Assembly (NCBI GenBank): GCA_022446885.1
Contig: JAKVBU010000013.1
Coordinates: forward strand, 1-64,000
Reading direction: 5' to 3'
Source: Phycisphaerales bacterium
Lineage (GTDB): Bacteria > Planctomycetota > Phycisphaerae > Phycisphaerales > SM1A02
DNA: 64,000 nt
How positions within the stretch are numbered: position 1 is the first letter of the stretch; every line of letters begins with the position of its first letter. The notes beneath the pieces were generated by a model, which was not told the origin of the DNA, searched no databases, and was given only the letters and a program-made list of their open reading frames with translations. The position numbers and the translations under genes were made by a program. Below are positions 16,991 to 25,289 of this stretch, piece by piece.

Positions 16991-19018
16991 ATGACTATCC
17001 GACGACGCATTCAACGACTCGACCACGGCACGCGCCGAAGGCTGCTGAGCCTTCCCCGCTGGGCCAAACTCGGCTGCATGGTGGCCTTCGATCTGGTTGC
17101 CATTGCCCTCGCTCTCACCTTGGCGGTGTTGCTGCGGCACAGCGATCAACCGCTGCCTGACCTTGTCGAACAGTGGTGGTGGCTCTGGGTCACGGTGCCT
17201 CCCGCCGCGGTGCCAATCTTTGTGGGTTGCGGCCTGTATCGACAGGTCATTCGGTACATCGGCGCCCGTGCAGCCATGCAGATCCTCGTGGGCGTCGCCG
17301 CACTGGCGCTTGTGATTCCCGCAACGGCCCTGCTGGCTGACTACGTGACCATGTTCCGGGCGGCGGTGATGGTCAACTTCTTTGTCATCGCCTGCGCCTT
17401 CATCGGTGCGAGCCGTTTCGCAATGCGATCGTGGTTCGGTACCGGTCGATCACGTAAAGCCGATCGCGTCGTGGTGTGGGGTGCGGGCTATGCCGGCGTT
17501 CAATTGGCGCAGGCCCTGCACGCCCATCGCCGCTGGACGCCCGTCGCATTTGTCGATGACGATCGGAAACTCTGGGGGCGCATCGTCAATCGCCTGCCGT
17601 GCATCAGCCCCGATCGTCTTGCCTCACTGACCAAACGCAGGCAAGTAGGGACGATCATTCTGGCTCTGCCATCAGCCTCACGACAGCAGCGGCGGCGCAT
17701 ACTGGACCGCCTCGAGCCCTTGGGTCTGTCGATCAAGACGGTGCCCGGCATTGTGGAGATTCTCTCGGGCCGTGGTTCCGAGAGCGAGGTCCGTGAGGTG
17801 TCAATCTCTGACCTGCTCGGCCGCAATCCCATTCCGGCCCACGAGAGCCTGCTGCGACGCAACATCGAGGCGAAGACGGTGTTGGTGACAGGAGCGGGTG
17901 GGTCGATCGGCAGTGAGTTGTGCCGCCAAATCCTGGCTCTGAGCCCCAAGCGGCTCATTCTGCTGGAACGAAGCGAGTTTGCGCTCTACAGCATCGACCG
18001 GGAACTGCGGCAGAGGTTGGTATTGGAGACTGGCGCCGCCGGCGAAGTCGAACTGATCTCCCTGCTGGGCTCGGCAGGTGATCAGGCACTGGTGGAACGG
18101 CTCTTTTCCACCTGGCCGGTTGACACTGTCTATCACGCAGCCGCCCACAAGCATGTGCCCATCGTCGAAGAAAATGTGCCCGAGGGCATCGCCAACAATA
18201 CGCTTGCCACTTGGACCACCGCTACCGCTGCGCTCAAACACCATGTCTCGACCTTCGTGCTGATCTCGACCGACAAGGCGGTGCGGCCGACCAACGTCAT
18301 GGGTGCATCCAAGCGCATGGCCGAAATGGTGCTCCAGGGGCTCATGGGGACGCAGCGTGATACCTCAACTACCCGATTCTCCATGGTTCGATTCGGCAAT
18401 GTCCTTGGCTCCAGTGGAAGCGTCATTCCCCTGTTTCGCGAGCAGATTCGAATGGGTGGCCCCGTCACCGTCACGCATCCAAAGATCACCCGGTTCTTCA
18501 TGACCGTGGAAGAGGCTGTACAGCTGGTCATCCAGGCCGGCTCAATGGCTGAGGGCGGCGAGGTCCACCTGCTGGACATGGGAGAGCCGGTCCCGATTCT
18601 GGATCTCGCTCGCCGCATGATCCAACTTTCGGGCCACACGATTCGCGATGAGCACAACCCTGATGGCTCGATTGCCATTGAGTACACCGGCCTGCGTCCG
18701 GGCGAAAAGCTTTATGAAGAGTTGCTCATCAGCGATGACGTGTGCGGCACGGTGCACCCACGCATCATGCGAGGTGACGAAGAGGCTCCACCATGGGAGC
18801 GAGTTGAGTCTTGGCTCATGGTGCTGCAGCAGGCTGTTGCCACCGGAGATTGCGCCGCCATCCGCAGCGTGCTGAACGAGGCCGTAGCCGGGTATGCTCC
18901 TGCCAACGAGATTCATGATGTGCAGTGGCGTCAGCGTCCGAAGCCACAATGGGATGACCCCGCACATCAGGCAGTTTCTGAGCCCAGGACCACTCAGCCC
19001 CATGGCCGAATCAACTGA
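16991..19018 (+). CDS. membrane-bound UDP-HexNAc 4,6-dehydratase (PglF/WbpM/CapD type)
   Basis: 675 aa from the ATG at 16991 (MTIRRRIQ). Four membrane helices occupy roughly residues 30-145. A CoA-binding-like Rossmann domain follows (VVVWGAGYAGVQLAQAL ... VAFVDDD), then the SDR dehydratase domain with VLVTGAGGSIGSELCRQI, DTVYHAAAHKHVPIVEEN, LISTDKAVRPTNVMGASKR and RFGNVLGSSGSVIPLF. As in this whole family, Met stands in the place of the SDR tyrosine (VMGASK). It converts UDP-GlcNAc to the 4-keto-6-deoxy sugar with retained C5 configuration, feeding the DegT aminotransferase 74 nt upstream. Both size and domain order match PglF/WbpM. The last 17 nt overlap the Wzz-like gene. Confidence 0.92.
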   Translation: MTIRRRIQRLDHGTRRRLLSLPRWAKLGCMVAFDLVAIALALTLAVLLRHSDQPLPDLVEQWWWLWVTVPPAAVPIFVGCGLYRQVIRYIGARAAMQILVGVAALALVIPATALLADYVTMFRAAVMVNFFVIACAFIGASRFAMRSWFGTGRSRKADRVVVWGAGYAGVQLAQALHAHRRWTPVAFVDDDRKLWGRIVNRLPCISPDRLASLTKRRQVGTIILALPSASRQQRRRILDRLEPLGLSIKTVPGIVEILSGRGSESEVREVSISDLLGRNPIPAHESLLRRNIEAKTVLVTGAGGSIGSELCRQILALSPKRLILLERSEFALYSIDRELRQRLVLETGAAGEVELISLLGSAGDQALVERLFSTWPVDTVYHAAAHKHVPIVEENVPEGIANNTLATWTTATAALKHHVSTFVLISTDKAVRPTNVMGASKRMAEMVLQGLMGTQRDTSTTRFSMVRFGNVLGSSGSVIPLFREQIRMGGPVTVTHPKITRFFMTVEEAVQLVIQAGSMAEGGEVHLLDMGEPVPILDLARRMIQLSGHTIRDEHNPDGSIAIEYTGLRPGEKLYEELLISDDVCGTVHPRIMRGDEEAPPWERVESWLMVLQQAVATGDCAAIRSVLNEAVAGYAPANEIHDVQWRQRPKPQWDDPAHQAVSEPRTTQPHGRIN

Positions 19019-20231
19019 CGTCACCCCACACGCTTCCCCATCCGCCCATGGGGCGTCTGACCGCCCCATCGTCTATCTGGTCAATGCCGAAGACGATGGC
19101 GGTCGTTCGGTGAACCTGCCGACCTTGCTGGCCCCGATCTGGAGATGGAGATGGGTTTCGGTGCTCATCATGTTGCTGGCCATCGCCGCGGCTGGATGGA
19201 AGGTGCTCGTGCCCGGATCCCTCCAGCAACAACTTGTGATTCGCCCTGGCGTTCTGACCCAGAGCTACGTGTTGGCCCAACTTGAGCACTCGATCATTCC
19301 GATTGCCAAGGCGAGCGTGGCCCCATGGCGTCCAGAGATTGAAGTGGAGGTTGATGACCTGAGTCTGGACTCAGAAGACGCGAACGCGGCCTCATCACTG
19401 GCAAATCTGCGGGACATTCTGGTCTCCTTTCGCTTTGATCATGCAAAGGCCGCAGATCAACTCACACAGGCGATCGAAGAAGGTCTGGCCGGTCTGAAAA
19501 GCATCTCAGAGGCCATGTCCAGCGTAAAGCGCGAACAGGTCCGTCTACGTCTCAGAGACAATCTTCGAATTGCGCAAGATGGACTGCAGCAGGTCACGAG
19601 CCCAGATTATGTGGCTGCGCTGCGGGGCCAGTCTGAAGCCGCCATCGCCACGTCCCAGGCCGCGATCGATCGAGAAGATGCCACCTTGGACTCCCTGATG
19701 GCTCGTCGCAGCGCGATCGAGTCACGGGCCCCTGTGCTGCAGAACCTGCTACAGGAATTGACCCAGTCCATGTCCCCGGAAGAGTCCAGCGACCCTGCTA
19801 TGGCCCAGATCCTCGCTGATCGTGTGGCAAGTCTGCGCCTGGAGTTGGAGACCGCCATACCTCGCGAACGACTCGAGCTCATTCAGAGCCAGAAGCAGGC
19901 CCAAGCTGACAAGGACAAGTGGTTCGCCACCCTCAGTGCCCAGCGTCTGAAGGCGGCCACATTTGAGAGTGACCTCCTAGCGCAACAGGCGGAGGCCACG
20001 CAAGCCGTGACTGCTGCGGAATCTGCGCTCAGCGAGTATGAGACCCGAATTCAGGCGCAGTTGGCAGATTCACCATTGACCATTGTGGGCGAGTATCAAG
20101 ACCGCGGAGACGGACTGCCAATGATTGCATGGGCGGCCGTCCTGTTGATCGCCGGCGTGATTTGCAGCCTGTGTGCCACCTTGGGGCTTGAAGCGCTGCG
20201 GCTGGCCCGCATGGGAGTTGAGCAGGGCTGA
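19002..20231 (+). CDS. Wzz-like polysaccharide co-polymerase (coiled-coil inner-membrane protein)
   Basis: 409 aa from the ATG at 19002, overlapping the dehydratase gene by 17 nt. A ~40-residue cytoplasmic N-terminus is followed by a membrane helix (VSVLIMLLAIAAAGW), a ~300-residue periplasmic region predicted to be mostly coiled coil (runs such as QSEAAIATSQAAIDREDATL), and a second membrane helix near the C-terminus (MIAWAAVLLIAGVICSLC). Helix, coiled coil, helix is the Wzz/PCP layout that controls chain length. There is no C-terminal tyrosine-kinase domain, and the Pro/Gly-rich motif before the second helix is weak (PLTIVGEYQDRGDGLP). A structural role in export is likely from position and topology; direct sequence similarity to Wzz is not obvious to me. 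Confidence 0.65.
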   Translation: MAESTDVTPHASPSAHGASDRPIVYLVNAEDDGGRSVNLPTLLAPIWRWRWVSVLIMLLAIAAAGWKVLVPGSLQQQLVIRPGVLTQSYVLAQLEHSIIPIAKASVAPWRPEIEVEVDDLSLDSEDANAASSLANLRDILVSFRFDHAKAADQLTQAIEEGLAGLKSISEAMSSVKREQVRLRLRDNLRIAQDGLQQVTSPDYVAALRGQSEAAIATSQAAIDREDATLDSLMARRSAIESRAPVLQNLLQELTQSMSPEESSDPAMAQILADRVASLRLELETAIPRERLELIQSQKQAQADKDKWFATLSAQRLKAATFESDLLAQQAEATQAVTAAESALSEYETRIQAQLADSPLTIVGEYQDRGDGLPMIAWAAVLLIAGVICSLCATLGLEALRLARMGVEQG

Positions 20232-20321
20232 GACAGACTGTGGCTGGTCCATCCGCGGTTGAGCACATGTGAGGGCGGATCGCCTCTCACCCACGAACCA
20301 ACACTCAAACACGGGCAAGAA

Positions 20322-20356
20322 ACAGTCCCCGGCAGGATGCGCCTGCCGGGGACTGT
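20322..20356. terminator. bidirectional hairpin terminator between convergent genes
   Basis: A perfect 15-bp inverted repeat (arms 20322-20336 and 20342-20356, loop of 5 nt) lies in the 169-bp gap between the Wzz-like gene and the convergent VCBS-like gene. The stem is GC-rich (core CCCCGGCAGG). There is no long T run on either side, so it would be an unusual intrinsic terminator, or a processing or stabilising hairpin for both 3' ends. Confidence 0.7.
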
Positions 20357-20400
20357 GCATGTTTGAGAGAGGACCCCCTCGTCAAGACACCGTCGCTGGA

Positions 20401-22152
20401 TCAGTTGTGTGGTCCCGTTGGTGCGTCGATCCTCCAACCAGGAATGGCGCCCGAATACAACCACTGAGAGGTGTAGTCATGGCCATTTGCATCCATGAAC
20501 CAGACGATCACGCTGCCATCGTCATCTCTCCAGACGACATCACTACGGCCATTGCCATCCATGTCACCCACGCCGGCGACAAACCAGAGTTCAGGAACCG
20601 GTGCGCCGGTAGCATGACCGTTGTAGACAAAGCTGGAATCGTATCCAAAGTCGGTCCCATCCCAGTTGACCCAACTGATCAAGGAACCCGCATAATCGCC
20701 AGCGCCTTCGTCCCCATATTCCCCCATCCAGAGTATGTCGCAGTTGCCGTCGCCGTTGAAGTCACCCAGTCCCCTGATGGACCAGCCTGGAATCGCACCG
20801 CTGTACAACCACTGAGAGGTGTAGTCATGGCCAGAGGCCTCCATGTACCAGACGATCACACTACCGTCACCATCTCTCCAGATGAGATCATCCCGACCGT
20901 CACCGTTCATGTCGCCAACGCCAGACACGATCCACTCCTCTGGAACCGGTGCGCCGGTAGCATCACCGTTGTACAGGAAGTTGGACGAATACCCGAAGTC
21001 AGTGCCGTCCCAATCGGTCCAGGTGATCAAGGAACCCGCATAGTCGCCAGCGCCATCGACCCCATAGTCCCCCATCCAGAGAATGTCGGCGTCGCCATCG
21101 CCGTTAAAATCACCTATCGCAGGAATAGACCAGCCTGGAATAGCGCCTGAATACAACCACTGACTGGTGTAATCATGACCGTTAGCATCCATGAACCACA
21201 CAATGACGCTGCCGTCACCATCTCGCCAGATGATGTCGTCACGACCATCGGAGTTCATGTCACCGGTACCGGCAACAAACCACTCTTCTGGAATAGTCGC
21301 GCCAGCATCAAGTCCGTCATAGACAAAGTGTGAATCGTAGCCCTGATCGGTCCCATCCCAGTTGACCCAACTGATCATGGATCCCTCGTAGACTCCAGCG
21401 CCGCCGGCACCGTACTCACCCCACCAGAGAATGTCGCTCTTGCCGTCTCCGTTGAAATCATTGGCTGCGTCATAGTCCTCAGGGGCGTCCGGCTCGGCCA
21501 CCTTGGAGAAACTTTGCCCGTCCGCCTCGACATTTTCGCCATCAGCGGCGTTGTTGTACATGTAGTTGATCGTGCCCGAAACCGTGGATCCAGACGCCAC
21601 CGTGAACTGACCGATGAACACCCGATTGTCAGTCGCGTCCCCTTGGCTGTCTTCGGGCGTGATGAACCAACCACCGCCCTCGGTGGCATCTATCGGCGCC
21701 AGCGCCCCGCCTGCATTGAATGTGGCCCAGTCCATTCCGGTCGTGATCAGCGCATCGGTTCCCGAATCGTTGTTGAGCAGACCAATGCTCACATAGCTGT
21801 CTGCCTGAGCAGACGGAAACGCTCCGATGATTGCCGTGGTACGAGTCATACTCGTGTCAGAACTGCCATTGGCAGAATGAAAAAACCCACTGGCATCATC
21901 GGTCGAGATCGACATGTTCGCTGCAGGCTTACCATTGACGATGATGAGCCGGTCAGATGGGTCGTCAAAGGTGATGTAGACGCTGACGCTAATCAACGTT
22001 CGCGGGTCTGTTGACGACCATCCAGACTGATCCACCTCGGTCACAACGTACTCAAAGCCCGTTGCCGCCCCCTGAGAGGCCGAAGCAATCCCCAATGCGC
22101 CGATGCATCCCAGCGCCGCCAGTCCTTGAAATCGATTTGCCTGTTGTGTCAT
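20401..22152 (-). CDS. secreted FG-GAP/VCBS-like triple-repeat protein with an unnamed N-terminal domain
   Basis: 583 aa from the ATG at 22152, with AGGAACAGGA just upstream as a ribosome site. The signal peptide is at ~1-30 (FQGLAALGCIGALGIASASQG). Residues ~35-215 form a beta-rich domain that recurs in the serine protease at 28373-30772. From residue 231 there are three 116-residue repeats, each opening DFNGDG.(S/A/C)DILW and holding a second calcium-like loop (GDMNGDGRDDLIWRDGDG), as in FG-GAP/VCBS propeller repeats. No membrane anchor or sorting tail is seen at the C-terminus (IPGWRIDAPTGPHN). Probably an exported surface or matrix protein with Ca-binding propeller blades; binding partner unknown. 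Confidence 0.8.
   Translation of the reverse strand: MTQQANRFQGLAALGCIGALGIASASQGAATGFEYVVTEVDQSGWSSTDPRTLISVSVYITFDDPSDRLIIVNGKPAANMSISTDDASGFFHSANGSSDTSMTRTTAIIGAFPSAQADSYVSIGLLNNDSGTDALITTGMDWATFNAGGALAPIDATEGGGWFITPEDSQGDATDNRVFIGQFTVASGSTVSGTINYMYNNAADGENVEADGQSFSKVAEPDAPEDYDAANDFNGDGKSDILWWGEYGAGGAGVYEGSMISWVNWDGTDQGYDSHFVYDGLDAGATIPEEWFVAGTGDMNSDGRDDIIWRDGDGSVIVWFMDANGHDYTSQWLYSGAIPGWSIPAIGDFNGDGDADILWMGDYGVDGAGDYAGSLITWTDWDGTDFGYSSNFLYNGDATGAPVPEEWIVSGVGDMNGDGRDDLIWRDGDGSVIVWYMEASGHDYTSQWLYSGAIPGWSIRGLGDFNGDGNCDILWMGEYGDEGAGDYAGSLISWVNWDGTDFGYDSSFVYNGHATGAPVPELWFVAGVGDMDGNGRSDVVWRDDDGSVIVWFMDANGHDYTSQWLYSGAIPGWRIDAPTGPHN
20404..21462 (-). repeat. three tandem 348-bp coding repeats in the VCBS-like gene
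   Basis: Repeat 1 covers 21115-21462, repeat 2 20767-21114 and repeat 3 20404-20766 (with a short tail). Each encodes 116 residues with the same spacing, and stretches such as SVIVW(F/Y)M and GHDYTSQWLYSGAIPGW are nearly identical in all three. The Trp and Asp positions are invariant. Confidence 0.9.
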
Positions 22153-22477
22153 GGTCCTGTTCCTGACCCTTACTGGCCCTCTCATAGGAGAGCTCATCTG
22201 TTGACCTGAGAAGAGATGCGTGACCATCAGTGGCCAGAATGGGCTCCGCGGGCCGGTCCTGCGAGTGCTTCTTCAATTCGGGCATGGCCCTACGTGGCCA
22301 GTACCCCTCACTACCAGATAGTACAGTAGCTTCCGTCTGTGAGAGCAAACCTCCTAATCGGCCCTAACGACCCCAAGATGAGCACAATTCACGGGTGCCA
22401 ATTGATATCCAGACCGGATAATTGGACTGCATGTCACCTCCGACCAAACTGCACCTCATCGACGTAGCAATCAGACC
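22153..22477. other. 325-bp divergent intergenic region, no gene seen
   Basis: This holds the upstream regions of two divergent secreted-protein genes. A ribosome site (AGGA) for the minus-strand gene is visible next to its start. CCAATT and AATTGG form a short inverted repeat around 22397-22426, and a few weak AT-rich boxes are present, but I could not place a convincing -35/-10 pair on either strand. Confidence 0.5.
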
Positions 22478-23746
22478 ATGCCCGCGATCCTGACTGTTGC
22501 CCTCGCCTGTGCAATGTGGGCCGCACCATCAGGCGGCCCCGCACCGATCTACGCGGCCCGTGACGCGGCCCGGATCATCGATCGACTCGGTCTGGAGGGT
22601 GCGCAAGATGGCCAAATCATCGAACTCTTACTCGTTGATTATGAGACGCAATGGGCCCAAGCGGCCGCGTCGCTCCGGTCGGACCTGACCAGTTTCAAGG
22701 ATGGGCCCACCAGCACGGCGTTGTCCGATCGGCTCATCGCTTTCAATCAAACTCAACTTGCACTGGCCAGCATCCTGCAGGAGCACATGGACCTTTTGCT
22801 CGAGCCCGAAGACCAGGCCAAGTGGACTCGCCTCCAGCATGAGTTGCTCATGGAGCGACGCCTGAAGTACGGGCAACTTGCAGGCGAGTCGCTTGATTTG
22901 CGCAGCATCACGCGTGACCTGGGTGCAGAGGTCGCCTCAGCTTCCACGATCGGTGCCTGGGAAGCAGATCTGGCCCATTTACTCCAGCGGCGAACTGCTT
23001 ACGACATCGGGGGCCCCAGCCGAGTCCAGGCGCTCATGCTGGCGGGGCAATTCAATGAAGCGCTTGAATGGATGCAGGGCTGGATCGACGCAAGGGTGGC
23101 GATTCGCGATGCGAACCTGAGCTACGTCAAACTTCTCCAGACAACCCTCCCTGCCCAACAGGCAGCGGCACTGGCCGATGTTGTTGAGCGGGCCACCCGG
23201 CTCCATGTCCGAGACGGCCGCGCTGTGGATGTGCTGGCGGCAGCTGTGGCCGCCGATCCATCCATCACCGAGGCAGTAAAGGCCGCTGTGGCCCGGACAC
23301 TTCAAGGCTACCAACAGCGCACTGAGCTCATTCACGAGCAACGTGAGGCCCTTGAGCGTCGGCTGGAACCCGAGATGCTGCTGGCGCCCATCCAACAACG
23401 GCTGGGCCGCGATGACGTGTTCAGGCGACTGAAACAAGAACAAGCCGACAACGAGGCGCGATTGAGCGCCCAGGGCGAGGCAACGATCGAGGCAATCTGC
23501 TCCCTGATCGGCGAGGCACACTGCCATCGGTTGCTGGAAGGAGTTGATGCAGTCAATCGAAGAGATCACCCTAGCGGTCTACCCGGCCCTGCTGCACCGC
23601 CCAGCGGCTCCCACTCTGACACTGACTCACCCTTGTCACCTCCGCAACCGAGCACACCTCCCGGTCCATTCTTGCCGGACACGCCAGACAGGCCAGAAGG
23701 TCCAGTAGCGCCCAATCCGCACCCGCCCATGCCACCGCCAGCCTGA
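22478..23746 (+). CDS. secreted helical protein with proline-rich C-terminus, function unknown
   Basis: 422 aa. A cleavable signal peptide is likely (MPAILTVALACAMWAAPSGG). The body (~35-345) is highly charged and helical, with long runs such as EHMDLLLEPEDQAKWTRLQ and AALERRLEPEMLLAPI-like heptads, and contains no cysteine-rich or catalytic motif that I recognise. The tail (~350-422) is Pro/Ser/Gly rich and ends PNPHPPMPPPA, a probable disordered linker or wall-spanning segment. The general make-up (EQRExLERRLEPEML, LEGVDAVNR) recalls periplasmic helical proteins that planctomycetes have in numbers. It stands alone between the VCBS-like gene (divergent) and the methyltransferase operon, 27 nt before the latter. 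Confidence 0.65.
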   Translation: MPAILTVALACAMWAAPSGGPAPIYAARDAARIIDRLGLEGAQDGQIIELLLVDYETQWAQAAASLRSDLTSFKDGPTSTALSDRLIAFNQTQLALASILQEHMDLLLEPEDQAKWTRLQHELLMERRLKYGQLAGESLDLRSITRDLGAEVASASTIGAWEADLAHLLQRRTAYDIGGPSRVQALMLAGQFNEALEWMQGWIDARVAIRDANLSYVKLLQTTLPAQQAAALADVVERATRLHVRDGRAVDVLAAAVAADPSITEAVKAAVARTLQGYQQRTELIHEQREALERRLEPEMLLAPIQQRLGRDDVFRRLKQEQADNEARLSAQGEATIEAICSLIGEAHCHRLLEGVDAVNRRDHPSGLPGPAAPPSGSHSDTDSPLSPPQPSTPPGPFLPDTPDRPEGPVAPNPHPPMPPPA

Positions 23747-23773
23747 GTTGAGCCTTCAAGTCACGTACCTATC

Positions 23774-24346
23774 ATGCCTGCCATGCTGTACCGACTGCTG
23801 GCGCTGTTTCACTGGCGACCAAGAGCCCTGGCTGTCAAACGTGCGTTGAGTTGCGTCAATGATGCCAAGCGGGTGGTTGACGTGGGCTGCGGTCCTGCTT
23901 GGCTTGCTCGAGTCGCCCGATCCTGCGATCTGGACTATCTAGGGGTTGACCCCTCTGTTCGACGTGCAAAGGGGATTGAGCGAGGCCAGGTGGAGCCAGG
24001 CGACGCTGAATCAGTCATTGGGCAATTGCACAGGTTGGACATCGTCGTGCTCAATGGCGTGGCCCATCATCTGCCAAACCAAACGCTTGCGGCGCTGCTG
24101 AATGCTGCCGAGGCCTGCAAGGCACTGGTCATCTGCGATCACCGGTCCGAGCCTCAAAACCACTCGGTGTGCCGTACCCTCCAACGATTGGATCGCGGGC
24201 AGTACATTCGTCCACGGTCATTCTTCGAAACGCTTGCTGGATGGACGCTCATACGCATGGAGCCATTTGAGATTTGCGTTCTGGGTCTGCCCGTCTGGTC
24301 CTACTTCACGGCGATCTATCAGCCAACTGGAGCCCCACGTGACTGA
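23774..24346 (+). CDS. class I SAM-dependent methyltransferase-like protein
   Basis: 190 aa. Motif I reads VVDVGCGPAWLARVA, motif II is LDYLGVDPS, and the post-II region has DIVVLNGVAHHLP, matching small Methyltransf_11/12 domains. The start at 23774 is one of two close ATGs (the second at 23783). Its stop overlaps the GTG of the GT2 gene by 8 nt (GTGACTGA), and the operon continues with two further methyltransferases. The C-terminal segment IRMEPFEICVLGLPVWSYF resembles the end of methyltransferases linked to lipid-carrier glycosyltransferases. Substrate unknown. Confidence 0.78.
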   Translation: MPAMLYRLLALFHWRPRALAVKRALSCVNDAKRVVDVGCGPAWLARVARSCDLDYLGVDPSVRRAKGIERGQVEPGDAESVIGQLHRLDIVVLNGVAHHLPNQTLAALLNAAEACKALVICDHRSEPQNHSVCRTLQRLDRGQYIRPRSFFETLAGWTLIRMEPFEICVLGLPVWSYFTAIYQPTGAPRD

Positions 24347-25289
24347 GGCATGCATCATTGTTGTGCCAGTGTTCAACGAGGCCGCCAGCATCGATCAACT
24401 GTTGCAACGGACGGCCGCTGTCAGCCCCGGTGGGTGGACGATGGTCGTGGTCGATGATGGAAGCAGCGACGAGACCATCGAGCGGCTTTCTGCCGAGGCG
24501 GCCCACATTGATCCCGCCAAAATGCAGATCCAGTTGATCCAGCTCAGTCGAAACTTCGGGCATCAACGGGCCCTGATGGCCGGGCTGGATGTGGCACTGC
24601 GACTCGCAGATGAACGTGATGTAGATCGGATCGCAATCATCGACGCCGATTTGCAGGACCGCCCAGAAGACATACCAGACCTGCTCGAAGCCACGGCCGA
24701 GTGTGACGTGGCTTATGCCGTCAGAGCGTCGCGCCGTGAATCGGCCTTGTTCCAGATGGCAGCATCGGTCTTCTATCGCCTGCTTGCCCGGTGGGCCCGC
24801 AGCCCGGTACCACCCAATGCCGGCACGTTCTCAGTGCTGAATCTGCCAGCAGCCACCGCCATCCTCCGCAACGCAGATGAAAACGTCTTCTTTCCTGGGC
24901 TACGAGCCTGGGTTGGGTTCAAGCAGATCGCGGTGCCCTTGCAGCGAGACGCTCGAGGCGACGGACACTCTCGTGTTGGCATCAAGGGGCTTGTCAGGCT
25001 GGCCGTCGGCGCCCTGTTTGGCTATTCACGCCTGCCGCTGTATCTGATGATGTGCATCAGCGCTACAGCCCTTGTGCTGTCCGTAGTCGCAACCATCGTC
25101 ATGTCGATCCTGAAACTGACCGGCCAGGTCGCGGTAGAGGGCATTCCGCTGCTGGTCGTGCTGATCTTCTTCAGCCTGAGCGTACTTGCGGTGTTCCTCA
25201 CAATTCTCGCCTACATGGTCAGCCGTAACCCGGCGCCTGTTCAATCTCGCGAGCTCTATGTGATCGCCCACGAGACGAGCCTGAATTGA
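24339..25289 (+). CDS. GT2 polyprenyl-phosphate glycosyltransferase (DPM1/GtrB/ArnC-like)
   Basis: 316 aa from the GTG at 24339. The GT-A domain starts CIIVVPVFNEAASIDQLL; MVVVDDGSSDETIE, LSRNFGHQRALMAGLDVAL and the metal-binding IIDADLQDRPEDIP with the DxD-type acidic cluster follow. Two C-terminal membrane helices (LPLYLMMCISATALVLSVV and IPLLVVLIFFSLSVLAVFL) are as in GtrB/ArnC. It should transfer a sugar from a nucleotide donor to undecaprenyl phosphate on the cytoplasmic side, for later use in side-chain glycosylation. It is coupled by overlap to methyltransferase genes on both sides (8 nt and a 4-nt TTGA), so the sugar or acceptor is probably methylated. Confidence 0.9.
   Translation: MTEACIIVVPVFNEAASIDQLLQRTAAVSPGGWTMVVVDDGSSDETIERLSAEAAHIDPAKMQIQLIQLSRNFGHQRALMAGLDVALRLADERDVDRIAIIDADLQDRPEDIPDLLEATAECDVAYAVRASRRESALFQMAASVFYRLLARWARSPVPPNAGTFSVLNLPAATAILRNADENVFFPGLRAWVGFKQIAVPLQRDARGDGHSRVGIKGLVRLAVGALFGYSRLPLYLMMCISATALVLSVVATIVMSILKLTGQVAVEGIPLLVVLIFFSLSVLAVFLTILAYMVSRNPAPVQSRELYVIAHETSLN

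Noticed and set aside
20269-21150. Open frame of ~293 codons antisense to the VCBS-like repeats
   Set aside because: It mirrors the tandem repeats of the real gene and has no start context or independent domain.
22300-22430. Promoter elements between the VCBS-like gene and the secreted helical protein gene
   Set aside because: Candidate boxes had wrong spacing (11 or 19 nt) and poor consensus match.
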